Shown: positions 10,152 to 20,183, numbered from the stretch's first letter. The stretch is 35,843 bases of DNA from Candidatus Segetimicrobium genomatis (GCA_005888595.1 VBAL01000091.1:1-35843), one strand, 5' to 3'. Numbers and translations are program-made. Notes: generated from the letters alone by a model not told the origin.

Positions 10152-12575
10152 ATGGCGTTGGCCGACGAATCTCGCATCGTTCCCAAGCCGATTGAGGAGG
10201 AGATGAAGACCTCCTACCTCGATTACGCCATGTCCGTCATCGTCAGCCGGGCGCTGCCGGACGTCCGCGACGGGCTGAAACCCGTACAGCGCCGCATCCT
10301 GTTTGGGATGCTGGAAGCGGGGTTGCGGCCCGACCGCCCGTACCGCAAATCCGCGGCCGTGGTGGGCGATGTGATGAAAAAGTACCATCCTCACGGCGAC
10401 GTCCCGATCTATGAGTCGCTGGTGCGGATGGCCCAGCCCTGGTCGTTCCGATACCCGCTGGTCGACGGCCAGGGGAACTTTGGCTCGATCGACGGGGATC
10501 CGCCGGCGGCCATGCGGTACTCGGAGTGCCGCCTCACGCCGCTGGCGATGGAGCTCCTGGCCGACATCGACCGGGACACCGTCGACTTCATCCCCAACTA
10601 CGACGAGTACGAGAAGGAGCCGGTGGTGCTGCCGGCCAAAGTCCCGGACCTGCTCATGAACGGCGCCTCCGGCATCGCCGTCGGTATGGCCAGCAACATT
10701 CCGCCCCACAACCTGGGCGAGCTGGTGGATGGCCTGGTGGCGATGATCGACGACGCGGATACCACCGACGAGACGTTGAGGAAGATCATCAAAGGTCCGG
10801 ATTTCCCCACCGGCGGGATCATCATTGGCCGCGACGGGATCAAGGCCGCATACACGACCGGCCGGGGCAGCATCACGCTGCGGGCCAAGGCCGACATCGA
10901 AGAATTGAAGGGCGGCCGCACGGCGATCATCGTCACGGAAATTCCGTACATGGTGAACAAGTCGGCGATGATCGCCCGTATTGCCGAGCTGGTGCGCAAC
11001 AAGAAGCTGGCCGGGGTCTCTGATCTGCGCGACGAATCCGACCGCAGCGGGATGCGGATCGTCATGGAATTGCGCCGCGACGCCAACCCGCAGATCGTCC
11101 GAAACCAGCTGTTCAAGCACACGCAGATGCAGACCACGTTCGGCGCCAACATGCTGGCGTTGGTGGGGGGCGTGCCGCGCACGTTGAAACTGCGTGAGAT
11201 GCTGGACCAGTATCTGAAGCATCGCCGCACGGTGGTCATCCGCCGCACCAAGTTCGAGTTGTCCCGCGCCGAGGAGCGGGCCCACATCCTCCAAGGTCTG
11301 AAAGTGGCCTTGAAGCACCTGGACGACGTCATCGCCCTAATCCGCAAATCCAAAGACGTACCGGTCGCGCGCGAGGGGTTGATGAAGCGGTTTAAGCTCA
11401 GCGAGCGGCAGGCCGACGCAATTTTGGAGATGCGATTGCAGCGCCTGACCGCGCTGGAGCGCGAGAAGATTGAGGAAGAGTACAAACTGCTGGTCAAGGA
11501 CATCGCCAGGTATAAGGAGATGCTGCGCGACGCCACGTCGGCTCGACCGAAGCTGATCATGGCGGCGGTGCGCGCGGAACTGCTGGAGATGAAGGAGAAG
11601 TATGGCGACGCGCGGCGCACCCGGATCACGAGCAGGGAAGCCGAGGAGTTTGAGGCTGAGGACCTCATCCCTAACGTGGACGTGGTGATCAGCATGACCC
11701 ACAACAACTACATCAAGCGCCAGCCCCTGGAGACCTACAGGTTGCAGCGGCGTGGGACGCGCGGGGTCATCGGGGTGGCCACGAAAGAAGAGGACTTCGT
11801 GGCGCAGGTGCTCACCACGACCAACCATGCCTTCCTGCTGTTTTTCTCCGACCGCGGGAAGGTGTACCGGATGAAGGCGCACGAGGTCCCGGAGGCGGGC
11901 CGCACCGCCCGCGGCACGGCGATGGTGAACCTGCTGGCGCTGGCCCAAGGCGAGCGAATCAACGCCATGATCGGTCTGCGCTCATTCGAAGATGCGGGTA
12001 GTATCGTCAAGCACACCGGCCTGATGGAATTCATCAACGCCAAGCGCGCCGGCATCTTTGCCATCACGCTGGACCGTGCGGACAGCCTCGTCGGCGTCAA
12101 ATTGATTTCGAAAGAGACGCAGATCGTACTGGCCACGCAGCAGGGCAAAGCGATCCGCTTCAAGGCCGGGCAGGTTCGCGAGATGGGCCGCGGTGCCCGT
12201 GGCGTGCGGGGGATCCGGCTCCGAACCGGTGACGCGGTGGTGGGCGTGGCCGATGCCAAGGAAGGACGGACCCTGCTCACGGTGACGGAGCTGGGTCTGG
12301 GCAAGCGTACCCCAATGGGACAGTATCCCATCAAGAGCCGCGGCGGCATGGGCGTGATCAACGTAAAGATCACCAAGAAGTCGGGAGCGGTCGTCAGCGT
12401 GCGCGCGGTGGACGACGATGATGAGATCCTGCTCGGGACCACCGGCGGGGTATTCAATCGCATTCCGGTGGCGCAGATTTCGGTGATGAGCCGCCACGCG
12501 CAGGGCGTGCGGGTGATGAAGCTGGGTGAGGGGGAGAAAGTGGCCGCGGTGGCCCACATTCCGGCGAAGGAGTAA
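10152..12575 (+). CDS. gyrA: DNA gyrase subunit A
   Basis: [99 protein letters not shown]. Confidence 0.97.
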   Translation: MALADESRIVPKPIEEEMKTSYLDYAMSVIVSRALPDVRDGLKPVQRRILFGMLEAGLRPDRPYRKSAAVVGDVMKKYHPHGDVPIYESLVRMAQPWSFRYPLVDGQGNFGSIDGDPPAAMRYSECRLTPLAMELLADIDRDTVDFIPNYDEYEKEPVVLPAKVPDLLMNGASGIAVGMASNIPPHNLGELVDGLVAMIDDADTTDETLRKIIKGPDFPTGGIIIGRDGIKAAYTTGRGSITLRAKADIEELKGGRTAIIVTEIPYMVNKSAMIARIAELVRNKKLAGVSDLRDESDRSGMRIVMELRRDANPQIVRNQLFKHTQMQTTFGANMLALVGGVPRTLKLREMLDQYLKHRRTVVIRRTKFELSRAEERAHILQGLKVALKHLDDVIALIRKSKDVPVAREGLMKRFKLSERQADAILEMRLQRLTALEREKIEEEYKLLVKDIARYKEMLRDATSARPKLIMAAVRAELLEMKEKYGDARRTRITSREAEEFEAEDLIPNVDVVISMTHNNYIKRQPLETYRLQRRGTRGVIGVATKEEDFVAQVLTTTNHAFLLFFSDRGKVYRMKAHEVPEAGRTARGTAMVNLLALAQGERINAMIGLRSFEDAGSIVKHTGLMEFINAKRAGIFAITLDRADSLVGVKLISKETQIVLATQQGKAIRFKAGQVREMGRGARGVRGIRLRTGDAVVGVADAKEGRTLLTVTELGLGKRTPMGQYPIKSRGGMGVINVKITKKSGAVVSVRAVDDDDEILLGTTGGVFNRIPVAQISVMSRHAQGVRVMKLGEGEKVAAVAHIPAKE

Positions 12576-12580
12576 CCGCC

Positions 12581-12651
12581 GGGAACGCGGAGACGACGAA
12601 TGCGGGAACACGACGCGATGCGAAGCCGCGAAGCACGAATCACAAATCACG
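12581..12651. repeat. One-armed heptamer tract B (CACGAAT CACAAAT CAC)
   Basis: cacgaatcacaaatcac at 12634-12650, same word as array I at 26217-26240; preceded by gggaacgcgg...gcgggaacac. No complementary arm seen. Confidence 0.5.
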
Positions 12652-13325
12652 GTCCCCGCCACTGGCGACACCTCCTTACCGCGCTGGGCGTGATCGGCGC
12701 CACCGTGGCGCTCCATGAGGGAGCGCATGCCCTCGTCACCGCGCGCGCAGGCGGGAAGGTGAAGGAGATCGGCATCGGCTTTGGCCCTCCTCTGTTCCGC
12801 CTCCGGGTCCGCCATCTGCCCGTCGTGGTGCGGATGCTGCCGCTGGGCGGGTACGCCGCGGTGGATCCAGAGCAGATCCCGCCACGCCGCAGGATCCCGA
12901 TGCTGCTGGCCGGCCCCTTGGCCAATATCGCTGCCGGACTGCTGCTGATGCTGGCGTTCCGACGCCATCCGGTGGAGATCCCTACCGACGGCAGGCGCGT
13001 CGGCCTCACCGGGTTCGCGGGTACCCTGGCGGCTCTGGTCCGGGCCGCGGCGCGGGGTCCCGGGTCCATTGCCCGGCTGGCCGGTTCCATGAACGTCGGC
13101 CTGGGCCTCGCGAATCTGCTCCCGGTCTACCCGCTGGACGGCGGCCACGTGGTGATGAGCATCCTGGAAGAGCGCGGCGTTCCGCGCGAGACCCGCATCC
13201 GATTCGCCCGCTGGACTGCTGCCTTGTTCATCATGCTGGCGCGGGCGGCCATGCTCGGCGACCTGCGCCGCCTCGCCGGCAAGGAACCAGGCGACCAAGG
13301 AACCAGGGGACCAGACAACACGTAA
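12600..13325 (+). CDS. Site-2-protease (M50)-like integral membrane metallopeptidase
   Basis: TVALHEGAHALVTARAGG (HExxH), later NLLPVYPLDGGHVVMSILEERG (xPxDGG). True start may be downstream of 12600, since the N-terminal residues are encoded by repeat words. Confidence 0.85.
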   Translation: MREHDAMRSREARITNHGPRHWRHLLTALGVIGATVALHEGAHALVTARAGGKVKEIGIGFGPPLFRLRVRHLPVVVRMLPLGGYAAVDPEQIPPRRRIPMLLAGPLANIAAGLLLMLAFRRHPVEIPTDGRRVGLTGFAGTLAALVRAAARGPGSIARLAGSMNVGLGLANLLPVYPLDGGHVVMSILEERGVPRETRIRFARWTAALFIMLARAAMLGDLRRLAGKEPGDQGTRGPDNT

Positions 13326-13415
13326 GACGCCTCAGATAATTCAGAAGGTCAACTAAATTCAGAAGGTCAACGAGATGCTTACGTGGTCCCCGGGTTCCGT
13401 GGTCCCGAGGTTCCC
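13282..13415. repeat. Octamer inverted array C (GGAACCAN alternating with GGGACCAN)
   Basis: Left 13282-13313 aggaacca ggcgacca aggaacca ggggacca; right 13384-13415 tggtcccc gggttccg tggtcccg aggttccc; 26/32 complementary by eye, with alternating word pattern in both arms. Confidence 0.85.
13338..13371. repeat. 16-bp perfect direct repeat (AATTCAGAAGGTCAAC x2, 18-bp period) inside array C
   Basis: 13338-13353 and 13356-13371 identical; flanked by cacgtaag (13319-13326) / cttacgtg (13378-13385). Confidence 0.9.
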
Positions 13416-13424
13416 CTAACTGGA

Positions 13425-14294
13425 ATGTCAATCATCATCCGCACCGCAACTCCGGACAGCGCGCAACTCCCCCTTCGCATCGGCGGGCGTGCCGCCGGTC
13501 CGGAAGAGTGGGACCAATGGAGCGAGGAGCCCGGGCATGACCTGGTCGCCCAGGATGACAGTCGTGTGGTGGGCGGTCTTCACGTCAGCCTGGTCAGCCG
13601 CAGCGAAGCGTGGCTTGAAAATCTCCGTGTGCATCCCGATGTGTGGGGCCGCGGCATTGCCGTGCAACTGGTGAAAGAGGGCGAAGCGGTGGCCCGGCGT
13701 TATGGGGCCGCAGTGGCACGCACCGCCATCCCGGCGCACGAGTACGCGGCTCAGGCGGTGGCTGAGCGTGCGGGGTACAAGCCGTCGCTCCGGTGCGTGG
13801 TGGTCGAGGCTCCCCTGCCATCCGGTCCTGCGCACATGCCCTACGATGCGCCGGTACAGGCGCTCGGGCCGGATCGGGCATCCGACCTGATGCGGTTTTT
13901 GGAATCCACGCCGGCGCTGGCCGCATGGCACCGTCTCGTGCCGCTGGGGTGGCGGTTCCGCCGGATCGAGCTGGACCTGGTCCGGGGCCTGCTCAAGGAT
14001 CGCCGCGCGCAGGCGGCGCTGCATCCGGGCGCGCAGGCCGGCGTGGTGCAGGCAGCCGCCCTGTTCACGGTGCGTGGAGACGCCGTCGTGCTCTCGGTCC
14101 TGGACGGGAGTCCGCCCGGAATGCAGGCGGTGTTCGGCACGGTGACCGAAGACGCGCGGGCTGCTGAGGCCACGCGCGCCGCGATTTTTGCCCCGGAGTT
14201 TCGGTCGCTCGAGACGCTCGATGTGCGCGGATGGACGCCTCATCCGTGGTGCCCGGAAGGGCTCGTGGTCGTCGAGAAAAACCTCGCCTCCTGA
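13425..14294 (+). CDS. GNAT-family N-acetyltransferase-like protein
   Basis: VVGGLHVSLVSRSEAWLENLRVHPDVWGRGIAVQLVKEGEAVARRYGAAVARTAIPAHEYAAQAVAERAGYKP; acetyl-CoA-binding motif-like RVHPDVWGRGIA. Confidence 0.8.
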   Translation: MSIIIRTATPDSAQLPLRIGGRAAGPEEWDQWSEEPGHDLVAQDDSRVVGGLHVSLVSRSEAWLENLRVHPDVWGRGIAVQLVKEGEAVARRYGAAVARTAIPAHEYAAQAVAERAGYKPSLRCVVVEAPLPSGPAHMPYDAPVQALGPDRASDLMRFLESTPALAAWHRLVPLGWRFRRIELDLVRGLLKDRRAQAALHPGAQAGVVQAAALFTVRGDAVVLSVLDGSPPGMQAVFGTVTEDARAAEATRAAIFAPEFRSLETLDVRGWTPHPWCPEGLVVVEKNLAS

Positions 14295-14456
14295 CCGCGT
14301 CGGCACGGCACCGAACCACGAATCACCCGCTTCGCTCGGGTACGTGGCCCTGCGCGTCTGACAGGAGGCACCCGCTACTGCGCCGAAGTCATCGCTGCGA
14401 ATCTTTCCCTGCAATCGCAACTGGCTGGTTTGATTTCCCAGGGGGTGGTATTGGCA

Positions 14457-15805
14457 TGAGCAACGGTGCGACGAAGGCGCCGGTCTCCCAGATCGTGGTC
14501 GGCGTGGTCATTGCCGCGCTGGTCGCCGGCGTAGCCGGATACTGGGCCGGTACGCAGCGCGGTGGTGGGATGGCGAAGGCGGAAGAGCGCAAGCTGGAAA
14601 TCTTCCACTGGTGGACAGCCGGCGGTGAGCGCGAGGCTGCCGACGCCATGTTCAAGGCGTTGAAGGCAAAATACCCGGACATCCAGCTCGTGGAGAACCC
14701 GGTGGCCGGTGGGGGCGGCGTCAGCCACCGTGTCGTCCTGCAGGCGCGGCTGTCGGCCAACCTTCCGCCTGACACCTGGCAGACGCTCGGCGGCGCGGAG
14801 TTGAAATCATACGTGGACGGCGGATACCTGGTGCCGCTGGATAGTCTCTACACAGAGATTAAGTATTCCGACGCGATCCCGAAGCCATTGGCGAACGCGG
14901 TGACCATCGGCGGCCATCCGTACGTGGTCCCGCTGAACATGCACATTCAAAACATCCTGTACTATAACAAGAAACTGTTCGATGAACTTGGCTTGAAGCC
15001 GCCGACAACCTTCGACGAGTTGCTGGCGGCTGCCAAGGCGATCAAGGCAGCGCGCCCGAAGATGTCGCCGTTAGGGCTGGGTACGAAGGAGAAGTGGGAG
15101 GCCGCCTTTGTGCTGGATAGCCTCCTGCTTGAGCTCGGTGGACCCGAGTACTATGTAAAGCTGTACAAGGGAGAAGTGGACGTCGCCACGGACCCAATCT
15201 TCAAGGCGGCGCTGGACAGGCTGAATACGTTGAGGCCATTCACCTATCAGTTCCATGCGGGGCTCACGTGGGACGAGTCCTGCGGCCTTGTGGTCTCCGG
15301 CGACTCGGCGATGGTCATCATGGGCACGTGGGCCATCGGCTACTTCAAGAGCCGAGGATGGAACCCCGGGGTGGATTTCGGCGCGGTCACGTTCCCGCAG
15401 AAGCCGGATCGCATTTTGCTGTTCCACCCAGACACGTATGGCCTGGCCAAGGGCGCACCACACCCCAAGGCCACGCTGGACTGGCTGAAGGTGGTGGCGT
15501 CGCCCGACCTCCAGGTGCCAACTGACGTGACGCAGGGTGGACTCTTCGCCAGGATCGACATCGACCCCGGGCAGTTCCCGGACCCGATTCGCCAGGAGCT
15601 GCAGAACTACGTGCGCAGCAACCCCGGCAAGTTAATCCTGGATCAGCATGGAAGCATCGCCCCGTTCAGCTTCACGCAGGCCTACTGGGACGTCGCGGCG
15701 GCCTTCACCGCTAAACCCGACGTCGCCGGTACGGTGAAGGGGGTGAATGGTCTGTTCACGACATACAAGGTCCAGGAGGGCGCGGCGTGGTATCAGTGGC
15801 CTTAA
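14457..15805 (+). CDS. ABC transporter extracellular solute-binding protein (sugar family 1-like), TM-anchored
   Basis: IVVGVVIAALVAGVAGYWAG hydrophobic anchor, then KLEIFHWWTAGGEREAADAMFKALKAKYPDIQLVE..., ILYYNKKLFDELGLKPPTTFDEL. No lipobox Cys. Confidence 0.9.
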
Positions 15806-15855
15806 GTCTGACTTCGGAGCCACCCAGCCGCACGTCCAGGTTTTGCAGCCCAGGT

Positions 15856-15917
15856 AGCTAGGAGCGGCTGTTTGGACGATAGCGGGTAAAGGCCGTCAGC
15901 TAGGAGCGGTTGTTTGG
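15856..15917. repeat. 20-bp direct repeat (agctaggagcggYtgtttgg), 42-bp period
   Basis: 15856-15875 agctaggagcggctgtttgg and 15898-15917 agctaggagcggttgtttgg, one mismatch. Confidence 0.85.
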
Positions 15918-15942
15918 TCGTCGCACCCAGGTATGTGTATGA

Positions 15943-15988
15943 GGGTCCCTCACGGGCACGGCAACGTCGTGAGGGACCCGTCTTTTTT
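15943..15988 (+). terminator. Rho-independent terminator/attenuator between SBP and permease genes
   Basis: Perfect 12-bp stem gggtccctcacg (15943-15954) / cgtgagggaccc (15968-15979) followed by gtcttttttcc. Confidence 0.85.
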
Positions 15989-15999
15989 CCGCTGATGTC

Positions 16000-16902
16000 G
16001 TGAATCCCACAGGCCTCGCCGCCCGGCTCGCCCGCGCGAAGGAAGCGGCCGTCTTCGTACTTCCCCTGCTGGCGTTCCTGCTTGTGCTGTATGGCATGCT
16101 GGCGTGGACGTTTTATACTTCGTTCGCGGACTGGGAGGGCACCGCACCTAACTACACGTTCGCCGGCCTGAAATGGTATCGTTTTATGGTCGGCCTCGAC
16201 CGTTTCTGGGTCGACCTCGGCAACAATCTGCGGTGGTTGATCCTCGGTGTCGCCCCCACTGTGGTCCTGGCACTCTTCATCGCCTACCTGCTTGAAATTG
16301 GTGCGATCAAGGGGATCGAGGCGTACCTCCGCACGCTGGTCCTCTATCCGGCGGCGATGTCGTTCGTGGTGACAGGGACGATCTGGTCGTGGATGTATCA
16401 GCCCGATCGGGGTGTGCTGAACACCCTGCTGCGAGCCGTCGGACTGGACGCGCTGACGAGCGGGTACACGACGGACCCCGGGACGGCCACCTACTGGCTC
16501 ATTCTGATCTTCGTGTGGCAGTATCTGGGGCTGGCGGTGCTCATCCTGCAGGCGTCGTTCCGCAGCGTCGAGTTGCAGGAGATGGTGGAATCGGCCATGC
16601 TCGACGGCGCGTCGCGGCTGCGCATCCTCTTCGCCGTGCTCATCCCGAACATCCGGGGCGGGATCCTGGTGGTCGTCTCCCTGTTGCTGATCGCGGCGTT
16701 GAAAGTCTTCGACATCGTGTATGTCGTCACGTTCGGCGGCCCGGGCTACGCCACCGACGTGCTGGCGCTGTTCCAATTCATTGCCACGTACCAACAGCAC
16801 CTGGTGGCGCTCGGTTCTGGGCTGGCCATGGTGATCTTCGCCCTGGCATTTATCATCATCATCCCCTACACCGTCTATGCGCTGCAGCGGTGGTTCGAAT
16901 GA
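16000..16902 (+). CDS. Sugar-type ABC transporter permease (MalF/UgpA-like)
   Basis: AYLRTLVLYPAAMSFVVTGTIWSWMYQPDRGVLN; EAA motif ESAMLDGASRLRILFAVLIPNIRGGI. Confidence 0.9.
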   Translation: MNPTGLAARLARAKEAAVFVLPLLAFLLVLYGMLAWTFYTSFADWEGTAPNYTFAGLKWYRFMVGLDRFWVDLGNNLRWLILGVAPTVVLALFIAYLLEIGAIKGIEAYLRTLVLYPAAMSFVVTGTIWSWMYQPDRGVLNTLLRAVGLDALTSGYTTDPGTATYWLILIFVWQYLGLAVLILQASFRSVELQEMVESAMLDGASRLRILFAVLIPNIRGGILVVVSLLLIAALKVFDIVYVVTFGGPGYATDVLALFQFIATYQQHLVALGSGLAMVIFALAFIIIIPYTVYALQRWFE

Positions 16903-17723
16903 AGATGCGGGGGACCCCGCTGCGGGTGCTGGTGCTGGGGACGGTGGCGGTCCTGTCCGTCATCTACATCCTCCCCGTCTACGTGATGGTGACGACCTCG
17001 CTGAAGACCCCGCTGGAAATTACGCAGCGGCAGTACCTGGCGCCCGGGGGGAATTTGCAGTTCGGCAACTTTGCGACCGCACTGCGTTTGGTCGCGCCGG
17101 CGCTCTTGAACTCCTCGGTGATCAGCGTGACGGTCACCGCCCTATCGGTGTTCCTCGGTGGCCTGGGGGGATATTTCCTGGCCCGGTTCCGGTGGCCGGT
17201 GACGAAGGTCATCTTCGTTCTGCTGGCCATCGCGTTGTACCTGCCCTACCAGGCGGTGCTGATCCCCCTCGTCCGGATCATGGCCACGACCAAGCTGGCC
17301 CTCACGCATTTCGGTCTGATCTTCAGTTATCTGATCCTCAACGTGCCGCTGGCCTCGATCCTGATGGCCACGTTCTTCTTCTCGGTTCCGCGGGAATTGG
17401 AGGAGTCGGCGCAGATGGACGGCGCCTCGCGGCTGCAGATTTTCTTCCGGATTGTGTCGGTGGTGGCGCTCCCCGGATACGCCTCTACGGCGATCCTGGT
17501 GTTCATCCAGGTGTGGAACGAGTTTCTCCTGGCCCTCACTCTGGTCACGCCGTACACCACGACCATCCAGGTAAAGCTCAACGACATCAAGGGGAGCTAC
17601 GTCGCCTTGTACAATCTCCAAATGGCCGCCGCCCTGATCACGGTGGTGGTCCCGCTGACTTTCTTCCTGTTCCTCGGTAAGTATTTCATCCGCGGTATTC
17701 TGGCCGGAGCGCTGAAAGGCTGA
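16899..17723 (+). CDS. Sugar-type ABC transporter permease (MalG/UgpE-like)
   Basis: YILPVYVMVTTSLKTPLEI; EAA motif EESAQMDGASRLQIFFRIVSVVALPGYAS; ATGA overlap with upstream permease. Confidence 0.92.
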   Translation: MKMRGTPLRVLVLGTVAVLSVIYILPVYVMVTTSLKTPLEITQRQYLAPGGNLQFGNFATALRLVAPALLNSSVISVTVTALSVFLGGLGGYFLARFRWPVTKVIFVLLAIALYLPYQAVLIPLVRIMATTKLALTHFGLIFSYLILNVPLASILMATFFFSVPRELEESAQMDGASRLQIFFRIVSVVALPGYASTAILVFIQVWNEFLLALTLVTPYTTTIQVKLNDIKGSYVALYNLQMAAALITVVVPLTFFLFLGKYFIRGILAGALKG

Positions 17724-17743
17724 CACGTAAGGAGACGTTGTTG

Positions 17744-18151
17744 ATGGATCCGCACTGTGACATCCATGCGTTAGAGGCGGACGTTGTCGTCCAGGAGGAC
17801 AGCAGCGTCGTCCTGGTTCGCCCGAGGACTCCATCGGATGGCGCTGAAGGGTGGCGATTGCCCACAGATATGCTGCGGTTTGGCGAAGCGCCAGAGACCG
17901 GCGCGCGCCGCATCCTACGAGACCGGCTGGGCCTGGAACCGGAGTGGGTGGTCCTCGCCGAGGTCGAATCGTCCGTGGATGGCGGCGTGTGGAGCCTGGT
18001 TTTCCATTTCCAATGTGATGCGGACCGCCGGCCGGCTCCGGGGCCGGCGATTGCCGAGGCGCGGTTCTTTCAGATCGAGCATCTTCCCCCCACCGCGCAT
18101 GGGACGAGGGAGCGAGATGTCATCTACCGTGTGATCACGGCAGCGGGATGA
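17744..18151 (+). CDS. Nudix-fold-like protein with degenerate Nudix box
   Basis: VVVQEDSSVVLVRPRTPSDGAEGWRLPTDMLRFGEAPETGARRILRDRLGLEPEWVVLAEVESSVDGGVWSLVFHFQC; fold-like layout but no REUXEE. Confidence 0.6.
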   Translation: MDPHCDIHALEADVVVQEDSSVVLVRPRTPSDGAEGWRLPTDMLRFGEAPETGARRILRDRLGLEPEWVVLAEVESSVDGGVWSLVFHFQCDADRRPAPGPAIAEARFFQIEHLPPTAHGTRERDVIYRVITAAG

Positions 18152-18229
18152 TTCTGCCCGCCGAGGTACAGCGGTTTCTCGAAGCCTGGTATCCGACCGG
18201 TTGGCCTGGGTGTCCGAACGTAGTGTGCG

Positions 18230-18940
18230 ATGACTGAGTTGCTCTATTTGCACGACAGTTATTTGCGGGAGTTTGATGCGACTGTCCAGGCGCACAGCGG
18301 CCAGGCTGTATCGTTGGACCGCACGGCGTTCTTCATTGGCGGCGGCGGCCAGCCCGCGGATGTGGGACTGCTGCGATGGGCCGGCGGCGAGTGCCGCGTG
18401 GTTGAGATGCGCAAAGACGCCGAGGGCGTGTGGCATGTCTTGGAAGGGGCGCCGCCCCCTGCCGGGACGCCCGTCCGCGGGATTGTGGAGTGGGAGCGGC
18501 GGTACGCCATCATGCGGCACCACTCCGCGCTGCATGTGCTCGTCGGCGTGGTCTACAAGCAGTTCAACGCGCTGGTGACCGGTGGGGCGATCCACCCGGA
18601 TCGCGCGCGGATGGATTTCTCGCTGGAGGACCTCGACAAGGTACGCGTGGCCGCGATCGAAGCCGAAGCCAACCGTGTCATTGCAGAGCGCCGGCGCATC
18701 CTGGTGCGTTTTGTGTCGCGCGAAGAATTTGAGCGGTCTGATCTCACCCGCCTGGCCAGGAATCTGCTGCCGCCGGAAATTCGGGAGGTCCGTGTGATCG
18801 AGATCGAAGGCTTCGATGCGCAGGCTGACGGTGGGACACACGTGCGCAGTACGACGGAGATCGGGCGGCTCCGGATTACGAAGACGGAGAACAAAGGGAA
18901 GATTAATCGGAGACTGGAGATCGCGCTCAGCGGGGAATGA
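18230..18940 (+). CDS. AlaX-like alanyl-tRNA editing domain protein
   Basis: AFFIGGGGQPADVGLL, RHHSALHVLVGVV, IEGFDAQADGGTHVRSTTEIGRLRITKTENKGKINRRLEIAL; second-domain AlaRS editing motifs. Confidence 0.88.
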   Translation: MTELLYLHDSYLREFDATVQAHSGQAVSLDRTAFFIGGGGQPADVGLLRWAGGECRVVEMRKDAEGVWHVLEGAPPPAGTPVRGIVEWERRYAIMRHHSALHVLVGVVYKQFNALVTGGAIHPDRARMDFSLEDLDKVRVAAIEAEANRVIAERRRILVRFVSREEFERSDLTRLARNLLPPEIREVRVIEIEGFDAQADGGTHVRSTTEIGRLRITKTENKGKINRRLEIALSGE

Positions 18941-19012
18941 GACAGGAGGAGGACTCCTTCGCGCGCGGCGCCAACCCATATCAGTGCGTTCCCCGGAGGA
19001 CTGAGATCTGTC

Positions 19013-19411
19013 ATGCAGTGGCGGTCTGCTGGCGACCTTTTCGACCGTTTGCGCCGCGTGGTCCGGGCGCTGGACTTGAACTACGTCGATGTGCGGCGGA
19101 TCCGGTGCGTCCGGGTGACGGGGTCGCGCGCCAATGCCCTGGCGCGCATCTGGGGGCTGCCGCCGGTATTTCAGGACGCCCTGCGCCTCCGACCCCATTA
19201 CGTGATTGAGTTCATGGTGCCGGCGTTCGACCGGCTCCCCCACGAAGAACAGGATCGCGTGATTATCCACGAACTCCTCCACATCCCCCGGACGTTCAGT
19301 GGCGGGATCCGGCCGGAACGCTCGCCCTCGATGAGCATCAACCGGCACACCGTAGAGCGGTACTATCGGCAGTACCTGGCCGCCATGCGACAAACGAAAC
19401 AACGGGAATAG
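19013..19411 (+). CDS. Putative small metallopeptidase (HELLHIP motif)
   Basis: RPHYVIEFMVPAFDRLPHEEQDRVIIHELLHIPRTFSGGIRPE, HExxH-type. Stop codon TAG lies within the first heptamer of array F. Confidence 0.75.
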   Translation: MQWRSAGDLFDRLRRVVRALDLNYVDVRRIRCVRVTGSRANALARIWGLPPVFQDALRLRPHYVIEFMVPAFDRLPHEEQDRVIIHELLHIPRTFSGGIRPERSPSMSINRHTVERYYRQYLAAMRQTKQRE

Positions 19412-19490
19412 GGATTAGGGAGTAGGGATTGGGAATGCCCTGCCCTCACCTGTTTGGCCTGCTAATCCCTAATCCCCAATCCCCAGTCCC
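19404..19490. repeat. Heptamer inverted array F (GGGATTA / TAATCCC)
   Basis: Left 19404-19431 gggaata gggatta gggagta gggattg; right 19463-19490 taatccc taatccc caatccc cagtccc; 4+4 units, 23/28 complementary by eye. Confidence 0.92.
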
Positions 19491-19498
19491 GTAGTTTC

Positions 19499-20107
19499 GT
19501 GCCTACCCGTATTTATCTCATCCGGCACGGCGAATCCACTTGGAATGCGCAGCGTCGCTGGCAAGGCGTCGCGGACGCGCCGCTGTCCGACGCCGGACGG
19601 GCCGAGGCGACACTCCTGGCGGACGCGTTGCACACCGTGCCACTGCGGGCTGTGTATTGCAGCCCTCTGCGGCGGGCAGTAGACACGGCAGCTGTGGTCG
19701 CCGCCGTGCACCGGCTGGACGTGATACCGGTGGCGGATTTGCGCGAGATCGCGTTTGGCGTCTGGGAGAGCCTGCTCGCTACGGAGGTGGAGCAGCGGTT
19801 TGGGGCGCTGCTGAAGGAGTGGTGGGACCGGCCGGACCAGGTGCAGATCCCGGGGGCGGAGCCCCTGGAGGCCGCGCGCGCACGGGTCGCGGCCGCCATT
19901 CATGAGATCGTCGCCCGCCACGAAGACGGTCAGGTGGCCGTTGTTGCCCACGGCGGTGTGAACAAATTGCTCGTGCTGACGCTGCTGGACGCCCCGCTGT
20001 CCTCATACTGGCGGATGCGCCAGGACAATGCCTGCGTCAACATCGTCGAGTTTGACGGCGATCGCGGACGCGTGTTGGTACTGAACGATACGACGCACCT
20101 GAGATAG
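19499..20107 (+). CDS. Histidine phosphatase (phosphoglycerate mutase-like)
   Basis: RIYLIRHGESTWNAQRRWQGVADAPLSDAGRAEA; VAVVAHGGVNKLL. Confidence 0.92.
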   Translation: MPTRIYLIRHGESTWNAQRRWQGVADAPLSDAGRAEATLLADALHTVPLRAVYCSPLRRAVDTAAVVAAVHRLDVIPVADLREIAFGVWESLLATEVEQRFGALLKEWWDRPDQVQIPGAEPLEAARARVAAAIHEIVARHEDGQVAVVAHGGVNKLLVLTLLDAPLSSYWRMRQDNACVNIVEFDGDRGRVLVLNDTTHLR

Positions 20108-20169
20108 CGTCCCCGTTCCCCCGCGCCGCCCCGAGCGAAGCGTGGGGGTTCCCGTCATATCGCGTAAGT

Positions 20170-20175
20170 TATAAT
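20170..20175 (+). promoter_or_regulatory. Probable -10 TATAAT immediately upstream of aroE (leaderless or near-leaderless transcript)
   Basis: gtTATAATctcaatcaATG: -10 end to ATG only 8 bp; no Shine-Dalgarno visible. Confidence 0.5.
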
Positions 20176-20183
20176 CTCAATCA

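Noticed and set aside
18808-18850. AlaX-like protein with ADGGTH in place of CGGTH as a novel active site
   Set aside because: Variation at this Cys position is plausible within standalone AlaX-type proteins and cannot be judged novel without alignment.
20115-20152. GC-rich hairpin (cccccgcg...cgtggggg) upstream of aroE as another array
   Set aside because: No convincing 7/8-nt periodicity; could be an ordinary weak hairpin.
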